Under the pieces are notes generated by a model. That model made no database searches. It was not told the DNA's origin and saw nothing but the letters and a program-made list of their open reading frames with translations. This document shows positions 22,710-32,168 of a DNA stretch of 64,000 nucleotides, piece by piece (the stretch's first letter is position 1; every line of letters starts with the position of its first letter). Source of the DNA: Rostrohypoxylon terebratum (taxonomy: Eukaryota; Ascomycota; Sordariomycetes; Xylariales; Hypoxylaceae); assembly GCA_022497145.1 (NCBI GenBank), contig MU385933.1:1-64000 (forward strand). Direction: 5' to 3'. Both the position numbers and the translations under genes were made by a program.

Positions 22710-23922
22710 TTATGCGCTACTATACACAATCTCATCCCGCAACCAGCTAATAATCAAGCAAGCAGTGCCGGGTCCAACAATTGCTGAACCGAGAAGTATA
22801 GCTCCAACGCTCTTGAACCAGCTAAAGGACTGGCCGGCAGAGCGCGAGGCATTCTGAAGCTGCAGTAACATAACAAGGCTCACGGTACCGTACCCAAACA
22901 CCTGATCCCACATCATGAAGCTTCGCACACCATCCCCGACTGTCTGCCCCACAATGAGGCTCAGTGGCGGAACAAAGAGCCTTGCCGGGCTCAGGTCTGC
23001 AATGTAACTCTCTTGCCAGAGCATTGGGAGCCAGACCGTTGAGATAGAAGTAGCAAGGATAGATATGTGCGAAGCGAAACTGAAGACGAAAGCGATCGCG
23101 TACATCCAGCGGGTGCTCGCTAGATGCTGTCTTGCTTCTGATGTTCCTCCAGTTTTCGAAGGTTGAGCTACCGTTACCTTCTTTGGAACGACGGCATTGA
23201 GTGAAGCTTGAAAGGCGAAGACAAGGAGCGGGAAGATGTTCCACAGTACTAACGCAATTTGCTTTGAGTCGTAAGTTAACCTAGTCGGTGCGGGTATAGC
23301 CATCGCGGCTGCAGGGAGAAGATAACCAAATAAAATCCCTAGTATAATGACGGATGGCGTGCCTGGAGCCACAGACGAGGCATGCTGCAGGCTTTGTAGC
23401 GAGCATGGAGCAACAGTGGGGGATTGCCTAAGATACATCAATGCCCAAATGGGACCAGCGCAACCGATTCCCGTCATTTGAAAGATCGTGAGCCAAATTG
23501 CGGGCCTTTCTTCTGTTAGTTTGTTCGGATTATAATTCCTAAGTTGGTACAGCGACTGACCTGGAAAAGCTAGAACTAACACCCTTGCGAGAGTATTCAA
23601 GATAGAAAGTTGACAAGACCGCAACATATTGGCCCAAGAAGTACAGCCCAATGGCCGAAGCATCTGGGTGAGAGCCATCTGCAACCTCCCAGAAAAAGAT
23701 AATTAAGACATCAAGTAGATAATCCAGAGGCCAAATTCCTGTGAAACGTGTCCGCAGAAGGCTTTCGGTACCTGGTAGCTTGTAGGGCTCAGATCCATGG
23801 AGAGCGTCTAAGAGATGTTCCAACGTGCCATCCACCGCCGCGCGGCCCCAGAGGGCCAAAGAACCCGCAAGTCCGAATGTGTAAAGAAGGAAATTAACTG
23901 GCTTCGGGATTATGTAAGACAT
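22710..23922 (-). CDS. Polytopic membrane protein, terpene-cyclase-like (second copy)
   Basis: About 385 aa, hydrophobic throughout with at least seven predicted membrane helices. Exons 23922-23561 and 23505-22710. The intron has a GTCAGT donor and CTAAC branch; the acceptor that keeps frame is AAAG, 12 nt after the branch, not the CAG directly on it. The junction falls inside the Arg codon before PAIW, the same place and phase as the intron of the first copy, supporting common descent. Shared features are PLDYL(L), the E-x-S/A-R end of the third hydrophobic block, and a late Asp (MMWDQ). The first loop reads FFWEVADGSHPDASA, with acidic residues that could protonate an alkene or epoxide; the first copy lacks them. 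It resembles membrane cyclase-like proteins of meroterpenoid clusters (AscI/MacJ/PaxA-like) by recollection only. It diverges from the GMC oxidoreductase gene across 250 bp. Confidence 0.75.
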
Positions 23923-24044
23923 GGTTAGATACCTGGGTCTTCTAAGCTGGGTTCAATCATACGAGGGATAGGGGGAGCCGCGTGATTTAAGAAGGATTCC
24001 ATATAGCTGATCTCGGACCGGGAGCTGACAAGCATTGTATTCAG

Positions 24045-24064
24045 CTCGGCCAGCCTTGACCGAG
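24045..24064. promoter_or_regulatory. CTCGG-N10-CCGAG motif between second cyclase and GMC oxidoreductase
   Basis: Perfect arms in the 250-bp divergent promoter. Flanking bases also match the 22110 site (CTCGGCCA on the left). A further CTCGGACCGGGAG sequence lies 30 bp upstream. Confidence 0.6.
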
Positions 24065-24172
24065 CCGTTCCGCTACCTATAAAAGCTGCATGCATCGTAA
24101 AGCTGTCGAGGACATGCAAGTCTCGCCAACTATACCCAACTGCAAACTGCAATGCGACATAGCAGCAGCACA

Positions 24173-26477
24173 ATGTCACTCAAGTTGATTAGCTCTTTAA
24201 GCGCCCTCGTGGCAGTCACAGCTGTTCCTAAACTGGCAGCTGCTGATTCTTCCGATACCATCGGAGCCAGCATCAACAGTGACGGGGTTACAGAGCTGTT
24301 CGGTGACTCGTTTGGCGATCCCGGTACTGACGCCGAGTATGATTACGTCGTGAGTCACCAGTTCCGGCTCCCACATTAAATTTGACTCCTTTACTAATCG
24401 GAGAAACCTAGATCGTCGGTGGAGGAACGGCCGGAAATGTTCTCGCTGCAAGACTCGCATTGGCCAGTGCGAATTACACAGTTGCGGTCATCGAAGCCGG
24501 GAATTTCTACGAGGTCTTGAGTGGCAACAAGACGCAAATCCCGGGTCACAACTTTGAAGAAGCCAACCCCACCAACGTTGGTAGTTCGCAGCTAATGACC
24601 CAGACGCTCCATGCAATCAAAACGGCTCCCATTCAAGTCAGTGCCACAATTTCTATGTCGTTCGAAGTTGGTATAGTCTAACCGGAATCTAGGGTTACAA
24701 CGGCCGCTCGCTTGGTTATACCACCGGCATGACCTTCGGTGGCGGGTAAGTCATCTAAGCTAACATTCTGGCACATCGCAACAACTGACCGGTTTTAGTA
24801 CTGCTGCAAACTACGCCGGTTATGCTAGATCCACTATAGGAGCCCATAACCATTGGGCTGACTTAGTAGGGGACGACTTCTGGTCGTGGGATAACGTGTA
24901 CCCCTTTTACAAGAAGTCCGTTAATTTCTCCCCGCCGGATTTCACCAGGATCGAATCGAGCCTGAACATCACCTACGATGCTTCCGCCTATGAGAGTACC
25001 GGTGGACCGTTGCACGTATCCTACGGCAACTTCCAAGGTCCCTACGGTCCTCCTCTAGCAGAGGCCCTGGAAGGACAAGGACTTGACAATATCCAAGGCT
25101 TCAGCAGCGGTAAGCTTATTGGATACGGCACTATCGCCGCCGCCGTCGACCCGAAAACGGCGACCCGTAGTTCGTCTGAGACTTCGTTCCTCCAAGCTGC
25201 CGCAGGAGGTACTGGCCTCAAGATTTACCCCAACACGCTAGCCAAGCGTGTCGTCTTCAACGGAACCAAGGCTACTGGTGTTGAGGTGAGAGCCAACTCT
25301 CTCACTCAAGATTTCTCGTACACCCTTTCTGCGCGCAAGGAGGTCATTGTCTCTGCCGGTGTGGTAAGTCTCCTCCATTCTCGAATCAGGAGGATAAAGT
25401 CGTTAATAAAATTCTAGTGGCGCTCGCCACAAGTCCTTATGGTCTCTGGTGTGGGTCCTGCTGATACTCTAGCTGCGCACGGCATCGACGTCGTCGTTGA
25501 TCTACCTGCCGTCGGACAGAACGCATGGGTAAGTCGAAATTCCATAGGGAGTAATGCGGTATATAATTGTACTAACTTCTCAGGATCACCCCTTCTTGGC
25601 ACACATCTACAAGGTCAACGTAGAAACCAACTCTCAAATCGTAGCCGGAAATATGGAAGCAGTACTTGAAGCTGAGGAGCTATACCGTGATCACCAAATG
25701 GGTCGCTTATCCTCCATCGGAACCGGACAGGCTGTCAGTAAGTATTAACAAAAATAGTTTAATGCCTAGGTAGGTATACTTTGTGCTGACGTAGTGTGAA
25801 GGTTTCGAGAAATACCCGGAGGCCGTCCGCAACGATGTTCTCAGTCAAGAAACCAAAGACTTCCTCTCAACCTTCCCCGATGACTGGCCGGAAGCCAACT
25901 ACCTACCCCTAGAGAGCTCCGCAGTGCCAGCCGACATTGGCCCCGACGATTACTACTTACTGTATGGCTCAACTCTTTTCGCCACCTCCGCACGTGGCAA
26001 CATGACAATTAGCAGCAACAACACCGCTGACGACCCGATCATCAACCCCAACTGGCTCGGTGAAGAGTCGGATGTTGAGATGGCTGTTGCCTCTTTCACG
26101 CGCCTTCGCGAGATCGCATTTAACAGTAGCATCGTAGAGAGTACCTACTCTCCCCCAGCCAACGTCACTACCCGTGAACAAATCGTCGACTGGATCCGAG
26201 AGAACTCGGCTCTCACCTACCACGGCGCCTGTACCTGCAAGATGGGCGCCGACAACGACACCAACGCTGTAGTCGACACAAGGGCCAGGGTCCGTGGCAC
26301 CACCAACCTCCGTGTCGTCGACGCCAGTTCATTTGCCATTATGCCTCCTGGATACCCTATGGCTATGGTTTGTAAGTTTACACAGAAGACTTCCCTTTTC
26401 GCCAAGTGCACCAGCTGACCAAGTTTATAGACATGTTCGCGGAGAAGATTGCTGATGCCATCCTGAACGACGCTTAA
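24173..26477 (+). CDS. GMC-family oxidoreductase, secreted type
   Basis: FAD-dependent alcohol oxidase/dehydrogenase of about 633 aa. Exons 24173-24349, 24412-24636, 24693-24745, 24799-25363, 25418-25528, 25584-25737, 25802-26371, 26431-26477; all frame-consistent. The start at 24173 gives a clean signal peptide (MSLKLISSLSALVAVTAVP); an in-frame ATG at 24152 would add seven residues. The FAD motif VGGGTAGN opens exon 2. The second GMC signature lies around SAGVWRSPQVLMVSGVGP. Several N-x-S/T sites suggest secretion. The catalytic His is in TYHGACTCKMG, the pattern seen in PatE/XptC-like pathway enzymes. The usual second catalytic His/Asn (PPGHP or GNP) is Tyr here (PPGYP), which may alter or abolish oxidase chemistry. 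It shares a promoter motif with the second membrane cyclase, so a late tailoring role is likely. Confidence 0.87.
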
Positions 26478-26819
26478 GTAACGACGTATAATGTATAGTA
26501 ATGTATGAATTCTTACATCATAGAACCGAGGGTCCTGTCAAGATGCAAATAGCAGCGTCAGTGTTAGGGGCTATTATCATATATCTACCTCCTACTAGGT
26601 ACATAGTAGGGTAGGCTCGGAACTTCCATTCTCTATCATCATTCACTTGATCAAAACTGAATCCCATAAAATTCACTGTATATATTAGAACAGATCTAAG
26701 GATTCCCTTAGTTAGGTAGATTAAAACATAAAAAATAATACAGAGCAGCGATTTTTTCGAAGTTTTACAACCCCCTTAATTTCATGATTTCATGAAAGCC
26801 TCACCTAGGTAATCAAGAT
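26478..26819. other. Intergenic region after the GMC gene
   Basis: AT-rich, with no open frame worth reporting and no recognisable element. Confidence 0.5.
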
Positions 26820-27145
26820 TCATATGCATTTCCAACTCTGTGCGTCAGCGTTTTTCGGATACGTACAAAGAGGACGCTGTCTCAACACCCCGGAGTTTGG
26901 CACGGTTTGATTGTGCCAAGTCGTCGCAATCATCTGATCGACCGCCTTTCCGCCCTCAACCCAGTCTATCAGCGCAAGCAAAGCGTCGTGCTTCGCATCT
27001 TGGAACCCAGGTACTGAGTGAACATTATTTCCCAGGGGCCGATTCTGACCCGCGCCGTTGATATGCCACGGAGCATCGACGGCCGTTCCAGAACAGTGCG
27101 CCATCCCCAGAATAAAGAAAGGGCGAAACCAATGACACCAATTCC
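26820..27145 (-). pseudogene. C-terminal remnant of a tannase/feruloyl-esterase family protein
   Basis: The reading frame covers only the last ~100 residues of a family whose members are about 500-550 aa. Recognisable features are a FxxLGMAHCSG block matching the PGMxHCxGG signature, a DALLALIDWVEGGKAVDQMIAT helix-strand block, RQRPLCTYPK and a terminal SWKC. An in-frame stop lies just upstream (near 27145), and nothing resembling the catalytic Ser or Asp region precedes it. It is therefore a decayed fragment, not a small gene. The intact protein would be a secreted esterase. It lies between the GMC gene and a broken P450, in what looks like a cluster boundary scrap zone. Confidence 0.65.
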
Positions 27146-27504
27146 ATACTCAATACTCGGCCGTCACCGAATCCTAGTTTTAATGGTTTTATTGCCGTTA
27201 TTAGTGAAACCGGATGCCGGAACGATCCATTGAGCCGCTGGTAATAATGCGGAGGCGGTGTCTAAGAATGGATGGAATCAGCAAAATGTTCGACATCAAC
27301 AAGTTCGTTTGATTGGCCAATCTCATACGACCGGAACATAAAAGACTCGTAGAAGTCCTCATTACCTAGGTATTTAATCTTCATTATATTCCGAATGTTA
27401 TAACCCCTATTCTGCATTACGTAATCACGTCGTGATGAGCAGGATTTCTATGACTCAGTTACCAATCCCTATTCTTAACCAGTCTGTTAATCAGACTGAT
27501 AAAA

Positions 27505-28200
27505 CTATACCAGGCAGAACCTCGCCATCGCTCTCCTGCCACGAGGATGCTTTCTCGATGGACCTAAGCAACAACTCGTGGTGGGGAGACCTCGGTTTAA
27601 TAACGTTCTTGTACGGCACAGGATGACTAATCGCACCCGCCTCCAAACTGATGGCAGTTGAAATGTCTTGTCCTGTCCATTCTCAAGATACTTGCTAATT
27701 TTGAATGTAGCGAGAGTCTGTACAGTATTGAGATACAAGGCGTTGTCTGCTAAATATCGCCCCGGACAAATTCGCCGCCCGAAACCGAAGGCGAACATGT
27801 ACGGGTCTGGCTCCAGCTTGTGCCCTTCCGGTTCCAGAAAGCGTTCTGGGTTGAAAGTTATGGGATCTTCGTAAACATATGGGTCTTGTGTAAAATGCCT
27901 AAGACAGTACTAGATAGGTAAGAAGTGTATGAGAGACTTTGTAGTCAAAACTACACTCACCAAACGTTCGCAAGCAACATTGACCCTTGTGGAATGAAAT
28001 ACCCTTCGCAGACATCACCATCACTACTTGCATGGGGCAGTGCCCTTGGAGCAACTGGATGTTAATGGAGCATTTCCTTCACCATAACTTCAATATATAT
28101 GGCAAATTTTCTCGATCTGCCATGGTAGGTACTATTTGCTCTGGCAGTGTACAGCGACATAGCGGACCATTTATTCGTGGAGGTGACTCCCATCACTGCA
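27505..28200 (-). pseudogene. Cytochrome P450 pseudogene (C-terminal half, CYP64-like)
   Basis: Homology runs from the K-helix region to the C terminus. Seen: a degenerate TMADRENLPYI block near 28105-28125; VKEML followed by an in-frame TAA where Trp is expected; HPVAPRALPH; an intron (27960-27901 region, GTGAGT donor, TTAG acceptor); DPITFNPERF; and an intact haem loop, FGFGRRICPGR. There is a frameshift between LPYI and VKEML, the stop, and a second frameshift after FQLPS, beyond which the expected tail (VIKPRSPHHELLLRS) continues in another frame. The N-terminal half is missing or unrecognisable. It resembles O-methylsterigmatocystin-oxidoreductase-type P450s. The near-intact haem region suggests fairly recent loss. 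It was probably once a tailoring enzyme of the adjacent cluster (inference). Confidence 0.8.
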
Positions 28201-29069
28201 ATGGAGCTAATTGGACCTACAAACAGCTCATTAGTACAGAGCTTTCTAGACAAATTAGTACTTGTAAACTCAACGAACCATAGAGCTCTTTATGCTTCAG
28301 CCAATGTTCAGACTCTAGGTAATACCCCTGGCTGAGGTACCTAGGTCGTTTGAATTCCCAACAACAGGGATACCTTTGGGGCCTGGTGGTAGAAGAATCC
28401 GATTGCTGTTAGATATATCTATATGCCTCGTACGGTATATCTACACATCTTAGCGTTTAGAAGTTGTGGACTTCTTGGGCAAGCTAAACGAATATATTGA
28501 GGAATTGACCCGAAGTAGAGCGGTGAGTGCCGACCCAAAATTCGGTGTCAATAAGACATAGGTTGGATGAAAGGAAAATCTAAATATTTGAACGTGGTGT
28601 ACGAGCGAGATGAAAACCCTCGAGGTGGTGCTAAGACTTTATTTAGCAGGGTCTCAGTAGAGATCCCCAAGTTGGGGATATGACATCAGATCTTTTAAGC
28701 AACTATCTCAAAAACTATTGCTCTATCGGGTTCCCAATTTTGATAGGTATCTAAAGAGTCTTTACATAATTAACGGGGTATCAAAAAATACAGTACGAAA
28801 TACTTCCCCCGCACTCCACAATTGGAGACTGCTAGGTTACTAGGTAGGTGCTGGAGGTCAATCGCTAGGGACTTGACTTCCACTAAATTGGCGTCACAAT
28901 TTTTTGTTCCATTTCATCTTCAGCCTTATTATTTCATCAAAAAAATCACACGCGACGACGTTCACTGGAAAACGATTCACTCCGACAGACCAATTGCTTC
29001 CGACACCAAAAGTCCAAAGTATAGATACATACATAGTAACGGTAAAGATTCAGCAAAGGCCAGCCCAAC
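28201..29069. other. Intergenic region at the cluster/housekeeping boundary
   Basis: No gene supported. Upstream P450 remnants may reach a little further (to about 28330) but are unrecognisable. The last few hundred bases are the presumed promoter of the U2 A' gene. Confidence 0.45.
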
Positions 29070-30043
29070 ATGAGGCTCACGGCCGAGCTCCTCCAGAATT
29101 CCCCTTCGTGGCTGAACGCGTTGAAGGAACGCGAGCTTGAGCTTCGAGGTACGTCAGAAAAGAGCAGATACTACACTTTTTGATCTATAAGAGGGCAGAA
29201 TTGATAGCGATGCCCTTGCCGGCTGTGAACAGGACATCGGATACCCGCCATTGAGAACTTGGGTGTCGCAGGCGTAAGTCTTCTCTATCATTCCATCACT
29301 GTTTTCGATTGCACTGTGTATAATCATTAACGCTGGGGAAACTATACAGCCCCAAGATGCTATAGATTTTGTCGACAATGATATCCAGGTATTAGGGAAC
29401 TTCCCTCTGTCGCCGCGGATCCAATCTCTTCTACTACAGCGCAACCGCATCGCCTCCATACAATCCACCCTCGCCAACTCGATTCCGAACCTTACGAACC
29501 TACAACTAGAATCGAACAACTTGACGGAGCTGGCAGACTTGGACCCGCTAGGTTCCTTCCCGCGATTGACACATTTGGTCCTACGAGACAACCCAGTCAC
29601 GAAGAAGGAGGTAGGCAACAAGAATAACCCTTTCTACGAGACAAGAGCTCTGCTTACGGAATGTCCTATTGCAGCACTACCGATACTGGGTACTATGGCG
29701 TTGCCCCTCGGTACGTTTCCTCGACTTCGAGAAGGTGAAGGACGCGGAGCGTAAACAGGCCGCGGTGCTCTTCGGCACCGCCGAGGAGCCGACGGACCTC
29801 GCGTCCAAGATCATGGGCATCAAATCCCGGACGTTTGACTCAGCATTGCCCATTAACGGCGCCCCGTCCGGCGCGCTACCCACGCGCATGTCGCGCATCA
29901 AGCTCACCGACAAGGAGAAGAAGCGTCTCCAAGATATGATTAAGAAGGCTACTAGCTTAGACGAGATCACTCGCCTAGAGGCTATGTTACGGGAGGGAAG
30001 AATGCCTGCCGGCGTGCATTTGAATGACGAGATGGAGGAGTAG
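29070..30043 (+). CDS. LEA1: U2 small nuclear ribonucleoprotein A' (Lea1-type LRR protein)
   Basis: Core U2 snRNP protein that binds U2 snRNA with U2B'' and is needed for branch-site recognition in the nucleus. About 249 aa. Exons 29070-29148, 29233-29273, 29350-29610 and 29675-30043, all in frame. The N terminus MRLTAELLQ and ELRGHRIPAIENLGV are hallmarks of U2A'. Leucine-rich repeats follow (about 40-140), then the cap motif YRYWVLWRCPSVRFLDF. The C terminus is Lys-rich with a coiled-coil-like segment (KLTDKEKKRLQDMIKKA). The length is normal. First conserved gene to the right of the cluster; it marks the edge of the syntenic housekeeping block. Confidence 0.93.
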
Positions 30044-30365
30044 AGATTGGGGGCATGTGTCTTAAGAAATTGGCTTTGGGGTGCTTGTGGTAATAGTGGC
30101 GGTCAAGCATATATGACACTGGCTACAAAATGAAGATTCGGGTATACCCATGGACTAGACAATACGATAGTATTCCTCCATGTACAAGAACTTATGTATG
30201 CGTGCATGTATGCGTGCATGTATGGTTAATGCTAATTACTCCCTAACGCCGAATTCGTGCTGTAGATCCTGACGTTCGAGGAACCTGATGATTTCCTACG
30301 ACACTAATTTTCATAGACCCCTGTGTAGACTGTAACGACCTCTCATGTCGAACCTCACTAATCCA
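30044..30365. repeat. Convergent 3' spacer with 12-bp tandem repeat
   Basis: Spacer between two convergent genes. It includes an ATGTATGCGTGC tandem repeat of about 2.5 copies near 30193-30224. Nothing else was recognised. Confidence 0.6.
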
Positions 30366-31102
30366 CTAGCCGGTCATATCAACATCCTCATCCCGCCTTC
30401 CGCGACTAGCCTCCCGCATCTCGGCATGCAGCTGATCGGCGGGGTCAGCCTCCGTCCCGTCATCATCGCTAACAATCCGCGCACCACTCGCGCCGACGAA
30501 GCTACCATTCAGGCTGGAGCGGCTGGTACTAGGACGGTGCTTCTTGCCGTTCGAGGCACCCGCAACGGTGTCGCGCTGGGTCTCGCCCGGGCGGTCGGCA
30601 GGCGGCGCGTTGCTGCTGAGCTGGGCACGCGTGGCGGCGGCCTCGGCCTTGATGCGCTTGTAGGGCACCGTCTTGGGGACCACGTCCTCGAGAAACTCGA
30701 GGTTCTCCTTCGCGGCGACGGCGGAGGCCAGGTCCTTGTACTGGATGTTGCGGCGCGGCTTGCGCTCCGTGCGCGCCATGTTGAAGCCTTCGCCTGCGAG
30801 GTACTGGATGAACATTTCCTGGAAGGGGTGAGTGGGCGGTGGAAAGGGAAATGGGAGGAAAGGAGAAGGAGGAGGGGAGGGGGAGGGGGTTTACAGTGGC
30901 TAGGGTGATCACGAAGGCGGCGTTGTTGGAGCAGATGCCGATGTCCTGATCTTGTGCAACGATCTTCTTCACTCGGGACACTGTGGAATTCAGTCTTAGT
31001 ATGGGCAATATAGAGTCATAGTGAGAGGATGGACTTACGGGGGAGCTGAGTTTGGCCGGTAACCTCCTTACGGGGAGGGATTGCCGTGGTGTTGTAAGGC
31101 AT
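30366..31102 (-). CDS. DPB3: Histone-fold protein, DNA polymerase epsilon subunit Dpb3/CHRAC1-like
   Basis: About 200 aa. Exons 31102-31039, 30980-30895 and 30818-30366, in frame. The N-terminal third is a CBF/NF-Y histone fold: LPLSRVKKIVAQD, then CSNNAAFVITLATEMFIQYLAGEG, then RRNIQYKDLASAVA and LEFLEDVVPKTVPY, as in Dpb3/CHRAC-15/NF-YC-like proteins. The C-terminal ~100 residues are low-complexity and acidic at the end (DDDGTEADP, DEDVDM). In yeast, Dpb3 pairs with Dpb4 in DNA polymerase epsilon and its homologue in chromatin remodellers, stabilising DNA binding and silencing. Orthology to Dpb3 rather than NF-YC is favoured by the PKTVPY motif. Convergent with the U2 A' gene. Confidence 0.85.
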
Positions 31103-32168
31103 TTTAGGGGTCTTTTAGAGAAATGTCACGGCTTATATGAGAAAGAGTATTGAGCTGACGATACTTGGATTTCAAGATCTTGAGCTGGGTTGAGTGGACT
31201 GTGAGGAGTTAGTGCACAAACACTATATATATATTCCGTGGTATAAGACACGTCTTAAAACCTTAAGCACTTAAAGGAGACAAAATTAAGATTTTGGATG
31301 AATTGAAAATTTTTGACATCAAAGCTCTTGCTTGATTTTATTCTTAGGTTGGGAGATGAGAGGATGAGAGGTGAATCTGACTTTATGTAGCTGAATGGCA
31401 GAACCAGGTATGAAATAGGGCCAAACCTAGATAACAACTGTTGATCCTAGCTTTGACAGGTGTGATAGGTGTGATAGGTGTGGTAAGGAGTGGCCCGAAT
31501 ACCTATAGCTAAGTCTTATAACCGTCAATTCCGTTAAGACAAGTATGAGATTGGTGAAATTGGTGAGAAAAAGTTATAGTCTTGGTGAGCTCCAGCGAAA
31601 CGCGATGAGGGTTAGGGAGAGACGCGATTCTATTAAACCCACAAATAGAAGGCGGTGTGGTCTTATACGGTGAAAATATCTGCTCACAGACGATTGAATA
31701 CTGTATAAGTTAATGGAATCTTTAGCCTGGAGGTTAACTCCAGGTCAACTTTAGCTTTATCCCAAGCTGCCCAGCCTGCCAAGGTAGCACCTGCATAAAT
31801 CTGATGGGGGATCGCAAAAACAGTATTAGATCTACTGTGCAGCTGGTAGGCTGGGAAGGTGCTTGGCTGCACTAAGCTATTAGGCGAGGACCCTTTCCCG
31901 TCAGCCTCAATAGCGATTACGTAGTAGTTGGTACAGCTGTAGTTAGCAATTGATTGCTTCTAAGGTTCTATTTTTTAGGTTCTACCAAAACTTGCTCATC
32001 ATTCAATCTTCAATAAATCTTCCAACAACCACGAGTCACCCAACTAATTGAACCAATTTATCTGAACACGTATCTAGCGCTGTCGCAAATGAATTATCTA
32101 ACACATAGCATACCCGTCTTCGAGTAGTTGAGAATGGTCATAACGGTCATAACCATCTCCTAAGATTC
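31103..32168. other. Divergent intergenic region
   Basis: Promoters of the histone-fold gene (leftward) and CLC gene (rightward). It contains three 9-bp tandem copies of AGGTGTGAT at 31458-31484 and AT-rich stretches. Open frames near 31255-31437 and 31684-31872 lack any coding signature. Confidence 0.5.

Noticed and set aside
23539..23560. GTGTTA donor for the second membrane cyclase intron, ending at ACAG
   Set aside because: It keeps frame but uses the CAG lying directly on the CTAAC branch site, and it loses the intron position shared with the paralogue.
24152..24172. Earlier in-frame ATG of the GMC gene
   Set aside because: It puts a polar MRHSSST ahead of a clean signal peptide, and the ATG at 24173 has an A at -3; kept only as an alternative.
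30345..30908. 187-codon plus-strand frame rich in Arg and Gly
   Set aside because: Antisense of the histone-fold gene and its GC-rich tail.
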